This document shows positions 25,965-33,787 of a stretch of 64,000 nucleotides of DNA, in pieces; the first letter of the stretch is position 1, and each line of letters starts with the position of its first letter. The position numbers were made by a program, and so were the translations under genes. The stretch covers positions 3,700,001 through 3,764,000 of the forward strand of contig NZ_PEEX01000001.1 in assembly GCF_002754245.1 (NCBI RefSeq). The letters are read 5' to 3'. This stretch comes from Chryseobacterium sp. 52. GTDB taxonomy: Bacteria; Bacteroidota; Bacteroidia; Flavobacteriales; Weeksellaceae. Below the pieces are notes generated by a model that was not told the origin of the DNA, searched no databases, and was given only the letters and a program-made list of their open reading frames with translations.

Positions 25965-26297
25965 TTATTTCTTCTGATTTTTCACCAGGAAATAATAAGT
26001 AAGAAAGCCGAGTGCAATAAAGACCGTTAGCACTCCATAAGGAAGAGGTGTATTTTCATCATGTGGAAGAAATTCCAGTACAATAAGACCAACGCCACCG
26101 AATAACAGAATAATTCCCCATTTCAGCATCTCAGAATTGAATCCGGTAAGGTTATTCAGAATTATATACATCCGTTCATCGATATTTTCTTTATTCAGAA
26201 TCTTCCTTTTCAGGTTGTAATTGGTGATCACTACAATAATTACTGATATGGCAATTAATAGAGCGATCATGACTATGAAGGGTGCTAAATGTTTCAT
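25965..26297 (-). CDS. Small membrane protein (DUF6249-like), divergent from ECF operon
   Basis: 110 aa with three hydrophobic segments (residues about 5-25, 59-76 and 86-104) and a short basic loop NLKRKILNKENIDERM. It resembles the DUF6249 small membrane proteins that accompany sigma factor operons in Bacteroidota. A GTAACC...GTCTA element directly upstream matches the one in front of the divergent sigma gene, so it probably belongs to the same regulon. The function is unknown. Confidence 0.6.
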   Translation of the reverse strand: MKHLAPFIVMIALLIAISVIIVVITNYNLKRKILNKENIDERMYIILNNLTGFNSEMLKWGIILLFGGVGLIVLEFLPHDENTPLPYGVLTVFIALGFLTYYFLVKNQKK

Positions 26298-26317
26298 AAC
26301 AATTTATATTTAACCAA

Positions 26318-26345
26318 TAGACAAGATCTTATGCCTAAAGGTTAC
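26318..26345 (-). promoter_or_regulatory. Predicted ECF promoter of the small membrane protein gene
   Basis: On the minus strand GTAACC (26340-26345) is followed after 17 nt by GTCTA (26318-26322), 20 nt before the ATG. A matching pair occurs in the opposite direction at 26371-26397. Confidence 0.5.
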
Positions 26346-26370
26346 AAAAATTACAATACATTAGAAATTT

Positions 26371-26397
26371 GTAACCTAAACATAAAAACCTTGTCTA
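26371..26397 (+). promoter_or_regulatory. Predicted ECF promoter of sigma operon 26405-27332
   Basis: GTAACC (26371-26376), 16 nt, then GTCTA (26393-26397), seven nt before the ATG. The same boxes occur divergently at 26318-26345. The very short leader suggests an almost leaderless message. Confidence 0.5.
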
Positions 26398-26404
26398 ATA
26401 TAAT

Positions 26405-26950
26405 ATGTTTGATGAAGAAAAAACCATTAATGAAATTCTGAAGGGAAACCTTGGCGCTTTTCAGCATATTGTAAAGCAGTATCAGAATCTGGTCTATTCT
26501 ATTTTAAACAGATTACTGACTAATGATGAAGACATGGAAGATGTAGGGCAGGAAGTTTTCATTAAGGTATATGATCAGTTGAAAAACTTCAAAAGAGAAT
26601 CTAAACTGTCTACCTGGATTGCTAAAATCACCTATAATATTGCAGTCAATTATATTAAGAAAAACTCCAGATATCATTTTAATAGCATTGATGACGATTC
26701 AGACTTTCAGTTTTCTTCTGAAACTCCTGAAAGCAAACTGATCGGAAAAGAATTTGATGTCTATATAAACAGACTGATCAGCGAACTGCCTTTACAGTAC
26801 AGAACGGTCATTACGTTATATCATATGGATGAATTCAGTATTCAGGAAATTCAGAATATTACAAAATTTCCTGAGGGTACTGTTAAAGGATATTTATTCA
26901 GAGCCAGAAAATTACTAAAAGAAAAACTTGAAAAAGATGGATACCCATAA
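26405..26950 (+). CDS. ECF-type RNA polymerase sigma-70 factor
   Basis: 181 aa. Region 2 contains EDMEDVGQEVFIKVYDQL and KLSTWIAKITYNIAVNYI; region 4 contains LPLQYRTVITLYHMDEFSIQEIQ followed by PEGTVKGYLFRARKLLKEKL. It is distinct from the two sigma paralogs at 4962-5462 and 9041-9541. It overlaps the next gene by 14 nt, indicating translational coupling. The palindromic-looking divergent promoter region suggests autoregulation. Confidence 0.92.
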   Translation: MFDEEKTINEILKGNLGAFQHIVKQYQNLVYSILNRLLTNDEDMEDVGQEVFIKVYDQLKNFKRESKLSTWIAKITYNIAVNYIKKNSRYHFNSIDDDSDFQFSSETPESKLIGKEFDVYINRLISELPLQYRTVITLYHMDEFSIQEIQNITKFPEGTVKGYLFRARKLLKEKLEKDGYP

Positions 26951-27332
26951 AGATAAAATGATTCAGAACATCTTTGATGATCAAAAGGATGTTGAGGAAA
27001 TGTCTGAAAAAGACCTGACCATCTATGAAATGGTTTATAAATCTGCAGAGAAAAAACCTGACACAGGATTTTCGTTGGGCTTTTCCACCAAAATCATCAG
27101 AAAAATTGAGACCCGGCAACAGAGGCAATTTAATCTGAAGTTATATGCACTGTGCTCAGTATTGCTTATTCTGTGTCTTGGTTTCATGTTCGTTTTTTTC
27201 AGTGAAGACCAGTTTTCTATGATGTTTTCTATGGTTCTGCACTATAAGTATATGGTTATATTCTTTCTGTTCGCAGTAATTTCAATTCAAGTGGCCAGCC
27301 GATTTCTGACCATAAAAAAATTGGAAAGATAA
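26937..27332 (+). CDS. Putative membrane-bound anti-sigma partner
   Basis: 131 aa from ATG 26937 (MDTHKDKMIQNIFDDQKDVEEM); a TTG at 26928 is less likely. About 65 acidic/basic soluble residues are followed by two membrane helices (LKLYALCSVLLILCLGFMFVFF and YKYMVIFFLFAVISIQVA). It overlaps the sigma gene and is its only operon partner. A soluble N-terminal domain plus two helices is compatible with an anti-sigma factor, but there is no recognisable motif. Confidence 0.6.
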   Translation: MDTHKDKMIQNIFDDQKDVEEMSEKDLTIYEMVYKSAEKKPDTGFSLGFSTKIIRKIETRQQRQFNLKLYALCSVLLILCLGFMFVFFSEDQFSMMFSMVLHYKYMVIFFLFAVISIQVASRFLTIKKLER

Positions 27333-27348
27333 TTCTCCCCAATTTTTT
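27315..27348 (+). terminator. Terminator of the third sigma operon
   Basis: AAAAAATTGG (27315-27324) and CCAATTTTTT (27339-27348) pair across a 14-nt loop and overlap the end of the last gene. Confidence 0.55.
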
Positions 27349-27371
27349 ATCGATATTTTTTCAGATGATCT

Positions 27372-28349
27372 TTAATTCTGATACACTTCAGGATTTGCAC
27401 AGTAAGGAAGTTTTTCCCCTTTAGAAAAAGCTATGATATTTCCGGCAGCGATCTGTGCCATTCCTGTTCTGGCTTCTATGGTTGCAGAGCCTATATGTGG
27501 CAATACACACACATTGGAAAGTTCTAAAAGCGGACTGTTCTTAGACATCGGTTCAGGATTGGTGACATCTAATCCTGCTCCCCAGATCTGCTTTGAAACC
27601 AACGCTTCATAAAGTTCTTTTTCATTCTGAAAGCCACCTCTTGCCGTATTGATAAAAATAGCATTGGACTTCATTTTTTCAAAAACAGGTCCGTTGAAAA
27701 GGTCTTTCTGTTCGGGTGTAAAATTAGCATGAACACTCAGGACATCGGATTGCGCAATCAGTTCATCGAAAGAAACATAGGTGGCATTTAATTCTTTTTC
27801 AGCTTCTTCATTTTGATGACGGTTGTGATATATAATCTTCATATCGAAAGCCTTTTGAGATTTTTTAGCCATTTCAAAACCAATCCTTCCCAGTCCCAGT
27901 ACGCCTAATGTTTTTCCATACAGTTCCTGCCCTAAAGCATGCAACGGATCAAAATCGCCCCAGTTACCGTCTTTCACTTTCTGAAAATTATAACTTGCTC
28001 TTCTCGCTACCGACTGCATCAGTAAAAAAGCAACATCAGAAGTGGCTTTACTGAGAACATCAGGTGTATTCCCGATGGGAATATGTCTCCGGTTCGCTTC
28101 CTTCATATCAACATGGTCAAAACCTACAGAGTATAAAGCAATTGTTTTTATATTGGGACACTGATCAAAAAAATCCTGGTCGTATTTAAATTCTCCGCCT
28201 ACACTTAAAACAGCATCGTTATTCTGACAATAGATCAGCCATTCTTCATGAGACAGGTTTTCATGTTCCGGAATGAAAACTTCCAGTCCGGCTTCTTTCA
28301 GCATTTGTATTCCCGCTTCAGGAATTCTTTTGTTGATGAATACTTTCAT
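27372..28349 (-). CDS. D-2-hydroxyacid dehydrogenase (glyoxylate/hydroxypyruvate reductase type)
   Basis: 325 aa, cytoplasmic. The NAD(P) motif GVLGLGRIGFEMA lies at about residue 148. Catalytic residues are in FINTARGG (Arg), the GLDVTNPEP segment (Glu) and LPHIGSAT (His). ALYSVGFDHVDM is typical of the D-glycerate dehydrogenase / GhrB branch. It probably reduces glyoxylate or hydroxypyruvate. The gene stands alone. Confidence 0.88.
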   Translation of the reverse strand: MKVFINKRIPEAGIQMLKEAGLEVFIPEHENLSHEEWLIYCQNNDAVLSVGGEFKYDQDFFDQCPNIKTIALYSVGFDHVDMKEANRRHIPIGNTPDVLSKATSDVAFLLMQSVARRASYNFQKVKDGNWGDFDPLHALGQELYGKTLGVLGLGRIGFEMAKKSQKAFDMKIIYHNRHQNEEAEKELNATYVSFDELIAQSDVLSVHANFTPEQKDLFNGPVFEKMKSNAIFINTARGGFQNEKELYEALVSKQIWGAGLDVTNPEPMSKNSPLLELSNVCVLPHIGSATIEARTGMAQIAAGNIIAFSKGEKLPYCANPEVYQN

Positions 28350-28519
28350 TATCTATTTTGGATTTAATTTTCGTTTCCTCAAATTTACGTAACTATTATT
28401 TTCTTGCTGAAAATTTAGCCCACGAATTTCTGCCCCTTTTTAGAAAAGAGACAAGAATTACAGAAGAAATCCGTCATACAGACGGAGGTTTTTATATGCT
28501 TGGATAAAGGATATGATCC

Positions 28520-29173
28520 CTAATGATTAGTATTTCCTAACATCGGAACAAATTTATATGCTCCGAATTCTTCTTTTTCAAATTCTGTAGGAGCTGTTTT
28601 TGTAAATCTGTATAAGATCTGTTCATCGGTAGGACCTAACGGAATAACCATCTTTCCGCCAATGTTCAGCTGTTTTAATAATTCTGTGGGTAAAACCGAA
28701 GCGCCACAGGTTACAATGATCTTATCAAAAGGAGCAAAGGTCGGAAGCCCGGCAAAACCGTCTCCGAAGCTCTGAAATTTTGGAGTTAAATGGAGTTCGC
28801 GAAACTTCTTCTTCGAAAAATCAAAAAGGTCTTTCTGTCTTTCCACGGTAAAAACCAAAGCTTTCATAGCCAATAAAACCGCAGTCTGATATCCGCAGCC
28901 GGTTCCTATTTCCAGAACTTTCTCACCCGGTTTCACCTGCAACAGCTCAGATTGTTCTGCCACCGTTGAAGGGTGGGAAATGGTCTGGTGTGATAAAATT
29001 GGAAATGCCCGGTCTTCATAGGCAAAATCTTCAAAAATACTTTCAATAAAAAGGTGTCTCGGAACTTCACTCATTGCCGAAAGTACATTCTCATCCGATA
29101 TCCCGATCTTATGTCTTAAATATTCGACTAAGATTTTTCTTTTTCCTTTATGTACAAACGAATCATGCATCAT
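28520..29173 (-). CDS. pcm: Protein-L-isoaspartate O-methyltransferase
   Basis: 217 aa from ATG 29173 (MMHDSFVHKGKRKILVEYLRH); an ORF extension to 29245 has a non-matching leader and is unlikely. The protein methylates isoaspartyl residues in damaged proteins using S-adenosylmethionine. Motif I is VLEIGTGCGYQTAVL, preceded by the QTISHPSTVA segment that is diagnostic of Pcm. The C-terminal IPLGPTDEQ fits too. It diverges from the Gfo/Idh gene at 29310. Confidence 0.92.
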   Translation of the reverse strand: MMHDSFVHKGKRKILVEYLRHKIGISDENVLSAMSEVPRHLFIESIFEDFAYEDRAFPILSHQTISHPSTVAEQSELLQVKPGEKVLEIGTGCGYQTAVLLAMKALVFTVERQKDLFDFSKKKFRELHLTPKFQSFGDGFAGLPTFAPFDKIIVTCGASVLPTELLKQLNIGGKMVIPLGPTDEQILYRFTKTAPTEFEKEEFGAYKFVPMLGNTNH

Positions 29174-29309
29174 TAGTAAGATAGTAGTTATTAGGTTACA
29201 GGTAGTAGTTTCTACAAAAGTAAAAAAACTATTAATACTTATCAACCTAAATGCAACAACGTATTTCCTAATACCTAAAATTCTTATCTTTACAAAAATT
29301 AAAAAATCT

Positions 29310-30272
29310 ATGTTAAAAGCAGGTTTGGTAGGTGCCGGACATCTGGGAAAGATCCATTTAAGACTTCTTAACCAGTCAGATAAGTACGAGCTGGTAGGTT
29401 TTCACGATAAAGATATTGAAAACGGAAAAAAAATAGAAGCAGAATTCGGGTATAAATATTTTGAAAATTTTGATGAACTTCTTGATCAGATCGATATGCT
29501 GGATATTGTGACGCCTACAGTATACCATTACGATTACGCTTTAAAAGCGATTGAGAAAAAGCTTCATTTTTTCATTGAAAAACCTGTTACCCAAACGCTT
29601 GAACAGGCTGAAGAAATCCTTCATAAATGTCAGGAAAACGGCATTAAAGCACAGGTAGGACATGTCGAAAGATACAATCCCGCTTTTATTGCTACGAAAG
29701 ATTATATTAAGAATCCCATGTTCATTGAGATCCACAGACTGGCAGAATTTAATCCAAGAGGAACGGATGTTTCTGTAGTTCTGGACCTTATGATTCACGA
29801 TCTGGATATTTTATTGAGTATGGCCAAATCTAAGGTTAAAAACATCCACGCAAGCGGCGTATGTGTCGTAAGCAAAACCCCGGATATCGCGAATGCCAGA
29901 ATAGAATTTGAAAATGGCTGTGTCGCAAACCTTACGACCTCCAGAATATCAATGAAAGGGATGAGAAAAAGTCGTTTTTTCCAGAAAGACGCTTATATTT
30001 CTGTAGATTTTCTTGAGAAGAAAGCTGAAGTGATCAGAATGAAAGATGCTCCTGAAACCCCTACTCCTTTTGACATGATCATTGAGAATGCAGATGGAGA
30101 AAAGAATCAGATTTTATTTGAATATCCGGATATTCAGCCTAACAACGCCATTCTAGACGAATTAAATTCTTTTGCAGATGCCATCACAGACGGCACGAAT
30201 GTAGAAGTTTCCCTGGAAGACGGTACTGAAGCTTTAAAAGTTGCCCTGGAAATCGTGAGACTGATTTCTTAG
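29310..30272 (+). CDS. Gfo/Idh/MocA family oxidoreductase
   Basis: 320 aa. The N-terminal Rossmann fold is KAGLVGAGHLGKIHLRLL, and EKPVTQTLEQAEEI at about residue 90 is the family hallmark. VGHVERYNPAF and MIHDLDILLSM complete the catalytic domain. Substrate is unknown; typical members act on sugars or biliverdin-like compounds. The sequence upstream includes TATCTTTA (29285-29292), one base from the Bacteroidota -7 consensus. No sugar operon is adjacent. Confidence 0.85.
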   Translation: MLKAGLVGAGHLGKIHLRLLNQSDKYELVGFHDKDIENGKKIEAEFGYKYFENFDELLDQIDMLDIVTPTVYHYDYALKAIEKKLHFFIEKPVTQTLEQAEEILHKCQENGIKAQVGHVERYNPAFIATKDYIKNPMFIEIHRLAEFNPRGTDVSVVLDLMIHDLDILLSMAKSKVKNIHASGVCVVSKTPDIANARIEFENGCVANLTTSRISMKGMRKSRFFQKDAYISVDFLEKKAEVIRMKDAPETPTPFDMIIENADGEKNQILFEYPDIQPNNAILDELNSFADAITDGTNVEVSLEDGTEALKVALEIVRLIS

Positions 30273-30369
30273 GTACCTTACAGTATTAATTATTTTCACT
30301 TTAAATAATTTCATTAAAAAAGTGCAGTTCTCTTGTAATCAGAAAGAGATCTGTTTTAATTGTTGCATC

Positions 30370-31248
30370 ATGAAAAAAATAGGTCTTTTTCTTATTCTGA
30401 TATCGTCATTCGCAATGGCTCAGAAATCAGCTTTGGAACAAAAAATAAACGCTATTACTGAGGGTAAAAAAGCGACAGTTGGTGTTTCAGTGCTTGGTTT
30501 TGAAAATAATTTCACCTACAGCAAAAACGGAGATAAAAACCTTCCTACATTAAGTGTTTTTAAATTCCATATTGCATGTGCTGTGCTGGATCTCGTTGAT
30601 AAAGGAAAACTATCTCTGGACCAGAAAATCTTTTTTAAAAAAGAAGATATGCTGGAAAATACATGGTCGCCTATCCGTAAGAAATACCCGGATGCCAATA
30701 TTTCTCTTTCCCTGAGTGAGGTACTTGACTATACGGTTGCATTAAGCGACAATAATGGTTGTGATATGCTGCTGAGACTTATCGGAGGAACACAGACTGT
30801 TCAGAAGTTTATGGATTCTAAAGGAGTAAAAGGTTTCCAGATCAAACGCAATGAAGATGATATGCACAAAAACTGGAAAACCCAGTATGACAATTACAGT
30901 ACGCCCAATTCAGCAGTACAGGTTCTGAAAAAGTTCTATGACGGGAAATTACTTTCCAAAAAGTCTACCCACTATCTGATGCAGATTATGATTGGGACAA
31001 AAACAGGAACCAATAAAATTGTTGAACAGCTGCCTAAAAATACGCCCGTTGCTCATAAAACCGGATCTTCCGGAAAGTATGACAATGATCTTACCGTTGC
31101 TGAAAATGATATGGGAATTATTACGCTTCCCAACGGGAAACACTATGCAATTGCCGTATTTGTAAACAATTCTACGGAGTCTGATGCTGTAAACTGCAGA
31201 ATGGTTTCTGATATTTCCAAGGCGGTTTGGGATGATTTTAATAAATAA
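30370..31248 (+). CDS. bla: Class A extended-spectrum-type beta-lactamase (CIA/CGA/VEB-PER branch)
   Basis: 292 aa from ATG 30370, which gives a proper signal peptide (MKKIGLFLILISSFAMAQ); an upstream ATG at 30322 is unlikely. Active-site motifs are SVFK (Ser at about residue 62), SDN (about 126) and KTG in HKTGSSG (about 229). This A2 subclass includes the chromosomal CIA (C. indologenes) and CGA (C. gleum) enzymes, which hydrolyse penicillins and many cephalosporins in the periplasm. Chromosomal location and no adjacent mobile element suggest it is an intrinsic resistance gene. Confidence 0.88.
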   Translation: MKKIGLFLILISSFAMAQKSALEQKINAITEGKKATVGVSVLGFENNFTYSKNGDKNLPTLSVFKFHIACAVLDLVDKGKLSLDQKIFFKKEDMLENTWSPIRKKYPDANISLSLSEVLDYTVALSDNNGCDMLLRLIGGTQTVQKFMDSKGVKGFQIKRNEDDMHKNWKTQYDNYSTPNSAVQVLKKFYDGKLLSKKSTHYLMQIMIGTKTGTNKIVEQLPKNTPVAHKTGSSGKYDNDLTVAENDMGIITLPNGKHYAIAVFVNNSTESDAVNCRMVSDISKAVWDDFNK

Positions 31249-31342
31249 AATATTAAGCTTATTTTTAGAGCTGAGAAATTGACAATCTCCGGATTCAGAC
31301 AATACTGAGCCGAATCAGAAGTAAATTCATCAAATCATTGAT

Positions 31343-31753
31343 ATGAAAAAAGTAGTATTAACAATGTTTCTGTTTTGCTCTGCATTCTTTTTTTCACAAA
31401 AGAATATGAAGTATATACAGATAGGATATAGCAGCATTTGTTGCGGACCCCCGTCAACACAACCTGTAATGGATTATCTGAAGCAGTTTGAGAAAAGGAA
31501 TCACCTCAAGAGCTTTGAAATATTGATGCAGAGAGGACTGGGAAAAGAAGGTGAATTTAATTTATACATCGGTATTGACAGGCTTGGAAAAAAGCAGAAG
31601 AGTAATTTCACAAAAGGTCTTCAGTCTGCTATCAACTTACAAAACAAAACAAAAAAACAGGACAGTGACGGCAGTCTAGGTTTTGATTCAGCAGTGATTA
31701 TCACTAAGTCTGATCTGGCCAACATAAAAAATTTAACTATCTATAAAAAATAA
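31343..31753 (+). CDS. Small secreted hypothetical protein
   Basis: 136 aa. Signal peptide MKKVVLTMFLFCSAFFFSQ. The mature start KNMKYIQIGYSSICCGPPSTQPVM contains a CCGPP motif; the rest is beta-rich and basic. I recognise no family. It ends eight nt before the next gene and is probably co-transcribed with the 3-hydroxybutyryl-CoA dehydrogenase gene. Confidence 0.6.
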   Translation: MKKVVLTMFLFCSAFFFSQKNMKYIQIGYSSICCGPPSTQPVMDYLKQFEKRNHLKSFEILMQRGLGKEGEFNLYIGIDRLGKKQKSNFTKGLQSAINLQNKTKKQDSDGSLGFDSAVIITKSDLANIKNLTIYKK

Positions 31754-31761
31754 AAGAAAAA

Positions 31762-32655
31762 ATGATCAAAAACATTGTAGTTATTGGAGCGGGAACCATG
31801 GGGAACGGTATTGCGCATACTTTTGCACAAAGCGGATTCAAAGTTAATCTGGTAGATGTATCTCAGGATGCGCTTGACAGAGGACTGAAAACGATTACAA
31901 CCAACCTTGACAGAATAATTGCAAAGGGAAACCTTACTGAAGAGCAGAAAGCTGAAACATTAGGCAATATCAGTACTTTTACGGAACTTAAAGAGGCTGC
32001 AGGAACTGCTGATCTTATTGTAGAGGCTGCTACTGAAAATCAGGATCTGAAACTGAAGATCTTCGGACAGATGGACGAATTGGCTCCTGCCTACTGTATT
32101 CTGGCGACCAATACTTCTTCTATCTCCATTACTAAGATCGCGGCTTCTACAAAAAGAGCAGACAAAGTAATCGGGATGCATTTTATGAACCCTGTTCCTA
32201 TTATGAAACTGGTAGAGATCATCAAAGGATATTCTACGTCTAAGGAGACTTTCGATGTGATCTCTGACATGAGCAAGACATTGGGTAAAGTTCCCGTGGA
32301 AGTTAATGATTATCCGGGATTTGTTGCCAACAGAATTCTTATGCCAATGATCAATGAGTCTATCGAAACTTTATACAACGGAGTGGCTGGCGTAGAAGAA
32401 ATAGATACGGTAATGAAATTGGGAATGGCGCATCCGATGGGGCCTCTTCAACTGGCAGATTTTATCGGTCTTGATATCTGTCTTGCTATTCTTAATGTCA
32501 TGTATGACGGTTTCAAAAATCCTAAATATGCTCCGAACCCACTTCTTGTAAACATGGTAATGGCCGGAAAACTGGGCGTAAAGTCAGGGGAAGGTTTTTA
32601 TGATTATTCAGAAAGTAAAAAAGCTGAAAAAGTTTCAAAAATGTTTTTGAAATAA
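31762..32655 (+). CDS. 3-hydroxybutyryl-CoA dehydrogenase
   Basis: 297 aa, cytoplasmic. It has the FAD/NAD-binding motif VIGAGTMGNGIAHTFAQSG at the N-terminus, the ATNTSSISIT segment, the HFMNPVPIMKLVEI catalytic His motif and the C-terminal domain (HPMGPLQLADFIGLDICL). It oxidises (S)-3-hydroxybutyryl-CoA to acetoacetyl-CoA in fatty-acid breakdown or butyrate metabolism. The gene follows the small secreted protein gene by 8 nt. Confidence 0.93.
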   Translation: MIKNIVVIGAGTMGNGIAHTFAQSGFKVNLVDVSQDALDRGLKTITTNLDRIIAKGNLTEEQKAETLGNISTFTELKEAAGTADLIVEAATENQDLKLKIFGQMDELAPAYCILATNTSSISITKIAASTKRADKVIGMHFMNPVPIMKLVEIIKGYSTSKETFDVISDMSKTLGKVPVEVNDYPGFVANRILMPMINESIETLYNGVAGVEEIDTVMKLGMAHPMGPLQLADFIGLDICLAILNVMYDGFKNPKYAPNPLLVNMVMAGKLGVKSGEGFYDYSESKKAEKVSKMFLK

Positions 32656-32676
32656 TTTTAAGTCAATAATTTTATT

Positions 32677-32684
32677 TATCTTTG
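32677..32684 (+). promoter_or_regulatory. -7 promoter element for the acidic small protein
   Basis: TATCTTTG matches TAnnTTTG exactly, about 24 nt before the ATG at 32708. The -33 box is not obvious. Confidence 0.45.
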
Positions 32685-32707
32685 ATCAAAGTTAAAATAT
32701 TAAAAAA

Positions 32708-32947
32708 ATGAAATTACCAAAGTTTTTATTAGCAGACAATTCGGAATTTCCTGAAGATTTATTCGTAGTTCATACAGAATACCCAAGATTTATCTTAAAC
32801 GTTGAGGAAGAAGAAGTTGAGTGGTTAGATGATCTTGAAGGTGACGATGAAGAAACTATGGCAGATGAAGCGACTAAAGTGGTAGAAGCTGCATTTAAAT
32901 GGTGCGATGAAGAGTTAGCTAAGTACGACGAAGAAGAGGAAGAATAA
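32708..32947 (+). CDS. Small conserved acidic protein (80-aa class)
   Basis: 79 aa, strongly acidic at both the middle (EEEEVEWLDDLEGDDEE) and the C-terminus (KYDEEEEE). It begins MKLPKFLLADNSEFPEDLFVVHTEYPRFILNV, a segment conserved in Flavobacteria. No signal peptide, no membrane segment, function unknown. A strong -7 element and terminator confirm it is a real, probably highly expressed unit. Confidence 0.75.
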   Translation: MKLPKFLLADNSEFPEDLFVVHTEYPRFILNVEEEEVEWLDDLEGDDEETMADEATKVVEAAFKWCDEELAKYDEEEEE

Positions 32948-32962
32948 TAACGACCTAAACAT

Positions 32963-32995
32963 AAAAAAAGGAACTCAAATTGAGTTCCTTTTTTA
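32963..32995. terminator. Bidirectional terminator
   Basis: GGAACTCAA (32970-32978) pairs with TTGAGTTCC (32980-32988), flanked by A6-7 and T6. It separates the converging genes ending at 32947 and 32998. Confidence 0.85.
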
Positions 32996-32997
32996 TT

Positions 32998-33408
32998 TTA
33001 TTCCGCTTTGTTGAATTTCAACAGCAAAAGATTGTCTTTATAAAGTTCCAGAGTAGTCCCGGAAATCACATATTTGTTGGCCTTCCCTACCATATCCATA
33101 AAATTCTGCTCAACGCTCATATTGTTGCACATCATTTTAGTAGATCCCATCTGTCCTGCAGAGAAATCACCTGTAGAAGGATCTATTTTAGCCGTTCCGA
33201 AATAGTTGTTGCATCCTCCGTTTCCATTGATCTTTTCACCTTCAATATTCAGGGTTGGAATTTTGCCTTTCACATTATCTGCCAATGTCCATTTTGTATT
33301 CGCCAATGCAGGCTGTGCTTTTCCTACTTTAGAAGCAGAAGCACTGGACATTGTACCGCACGACGCCAGAATGGCAACCGCACCTATACTTAAAAAAAGA
33401 TTTTTCAT
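32998..33408 (-). CDS. META-domain (DUF306/HslJ-like) lipoprotein
   Basis: 136 aa. The lipobox is LASC (MKNLFLSIGAVAILASCGT). The META domain has NTKWTLADNV, LNIEGEKINGNGGCNNYFG, FSAGQMGSTKMMCNNMSVEQNFM and LELYKDNLLLLKF. The conserved Cys pair is present. META-domain proteins (HslJ-like) are outer-membrane or periplasmic lipoproteins linked with stress resistance; exact function is unknown. Confidence 0.88.
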   Translation of the reverse strand: MKNLFLSIGAVAILASCGTMSSASASKVGKAQPALANTKWTLADNVKGKIPTLNIEGEKINGNGGCNNYFGTAKIDPSTGDFSAGQMGSTKMMCNNMSVEQNFMDMVGKANKYVISGTTLELYKDNLLLLKFNKAE

Positions 33409-33640
33409 TTTTTTCTTTTTGAATTACTCAAATTTAAGGAAATTATATTATTTAAACGGCGCGCACAGGATTTTATTACTTTTTTAAAACGCTATTTTTG
33501 GGATTTTTTTTAAATGTATGCGATGTGAATGCATCCTGTTTTTTTATTTTTTTGGCTAAAGCCAGTAGGTGTTGGGAAATGGGAAAACGGGCTAAAGCCC
33601 GTTTCTATTGAATGATTATTGTGGGAATTGTATTTTGCTT

Positions 33641-33733
33641 AATTTCTCGCAGATTTTGCAGATCAGGCAGATGATTGCGTTACCTTATTCTGCATCATAT
33701 TGGATGAAAAATCTGCAAAATCAGCGAGAGATT
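33641..33733. repeat. Long imperfect inverted repeat
   Basis: AATTTCTCGCAGATTTTGCA (33641-33660) and TCTGCAAAATCAGCGAGAGA (33712-33731) are near-perfect inverse complements, forming a stem of about 22 bp around a 46-nt loop. Confidence 0.7.
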
Positions 33734-33735
33734 CT

Positions 33736-33766
33736 AAAAACAAAAAAAACGGGCTAAAGCCCGTTT
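33736..33766 (-). terminator. Terminator of pheT
   Basis: On the minus strand AAACGGGCT-TT-AGCCCGTTT (33747-33766) is followed by TTTTTGTTTTT. It lies 21 nt past the pheT stop codon. Confidence 0.75.
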
Positions 33767-33787
33767 CAATGATATATAATTTCTTAA

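Larger units (their letters stand above)
33409..33787. repeat. Non-coding gap with dispersed hairpin repeats
   Basis: 379 nt with no gene. It contains GGCTAAAGCC near 33554-33563, two identical hairpins ACGGGCTAAAGCCCGTTT (33587-33604 and 33749-33766) and an imperfect inverted repeat pair (33641-33663 and 33710-33733). The copy at 33747-33766 serves as the pheT terminator. Confidence 0.65.

Noticed and set aside
28454..28500. Small hairpin TCCGTC-ATACA-GACGGA followed by TTTTT
   Set aside because: It points to the plus strand, where no gene precedes it; not convincing as a terminator.
32980..33393. 137-aa plus-strand ORF opposite the META-domain lipoprotein
   Set aside because: Antisense shadow; the minus-strand gene has a lipobox and a full domain.
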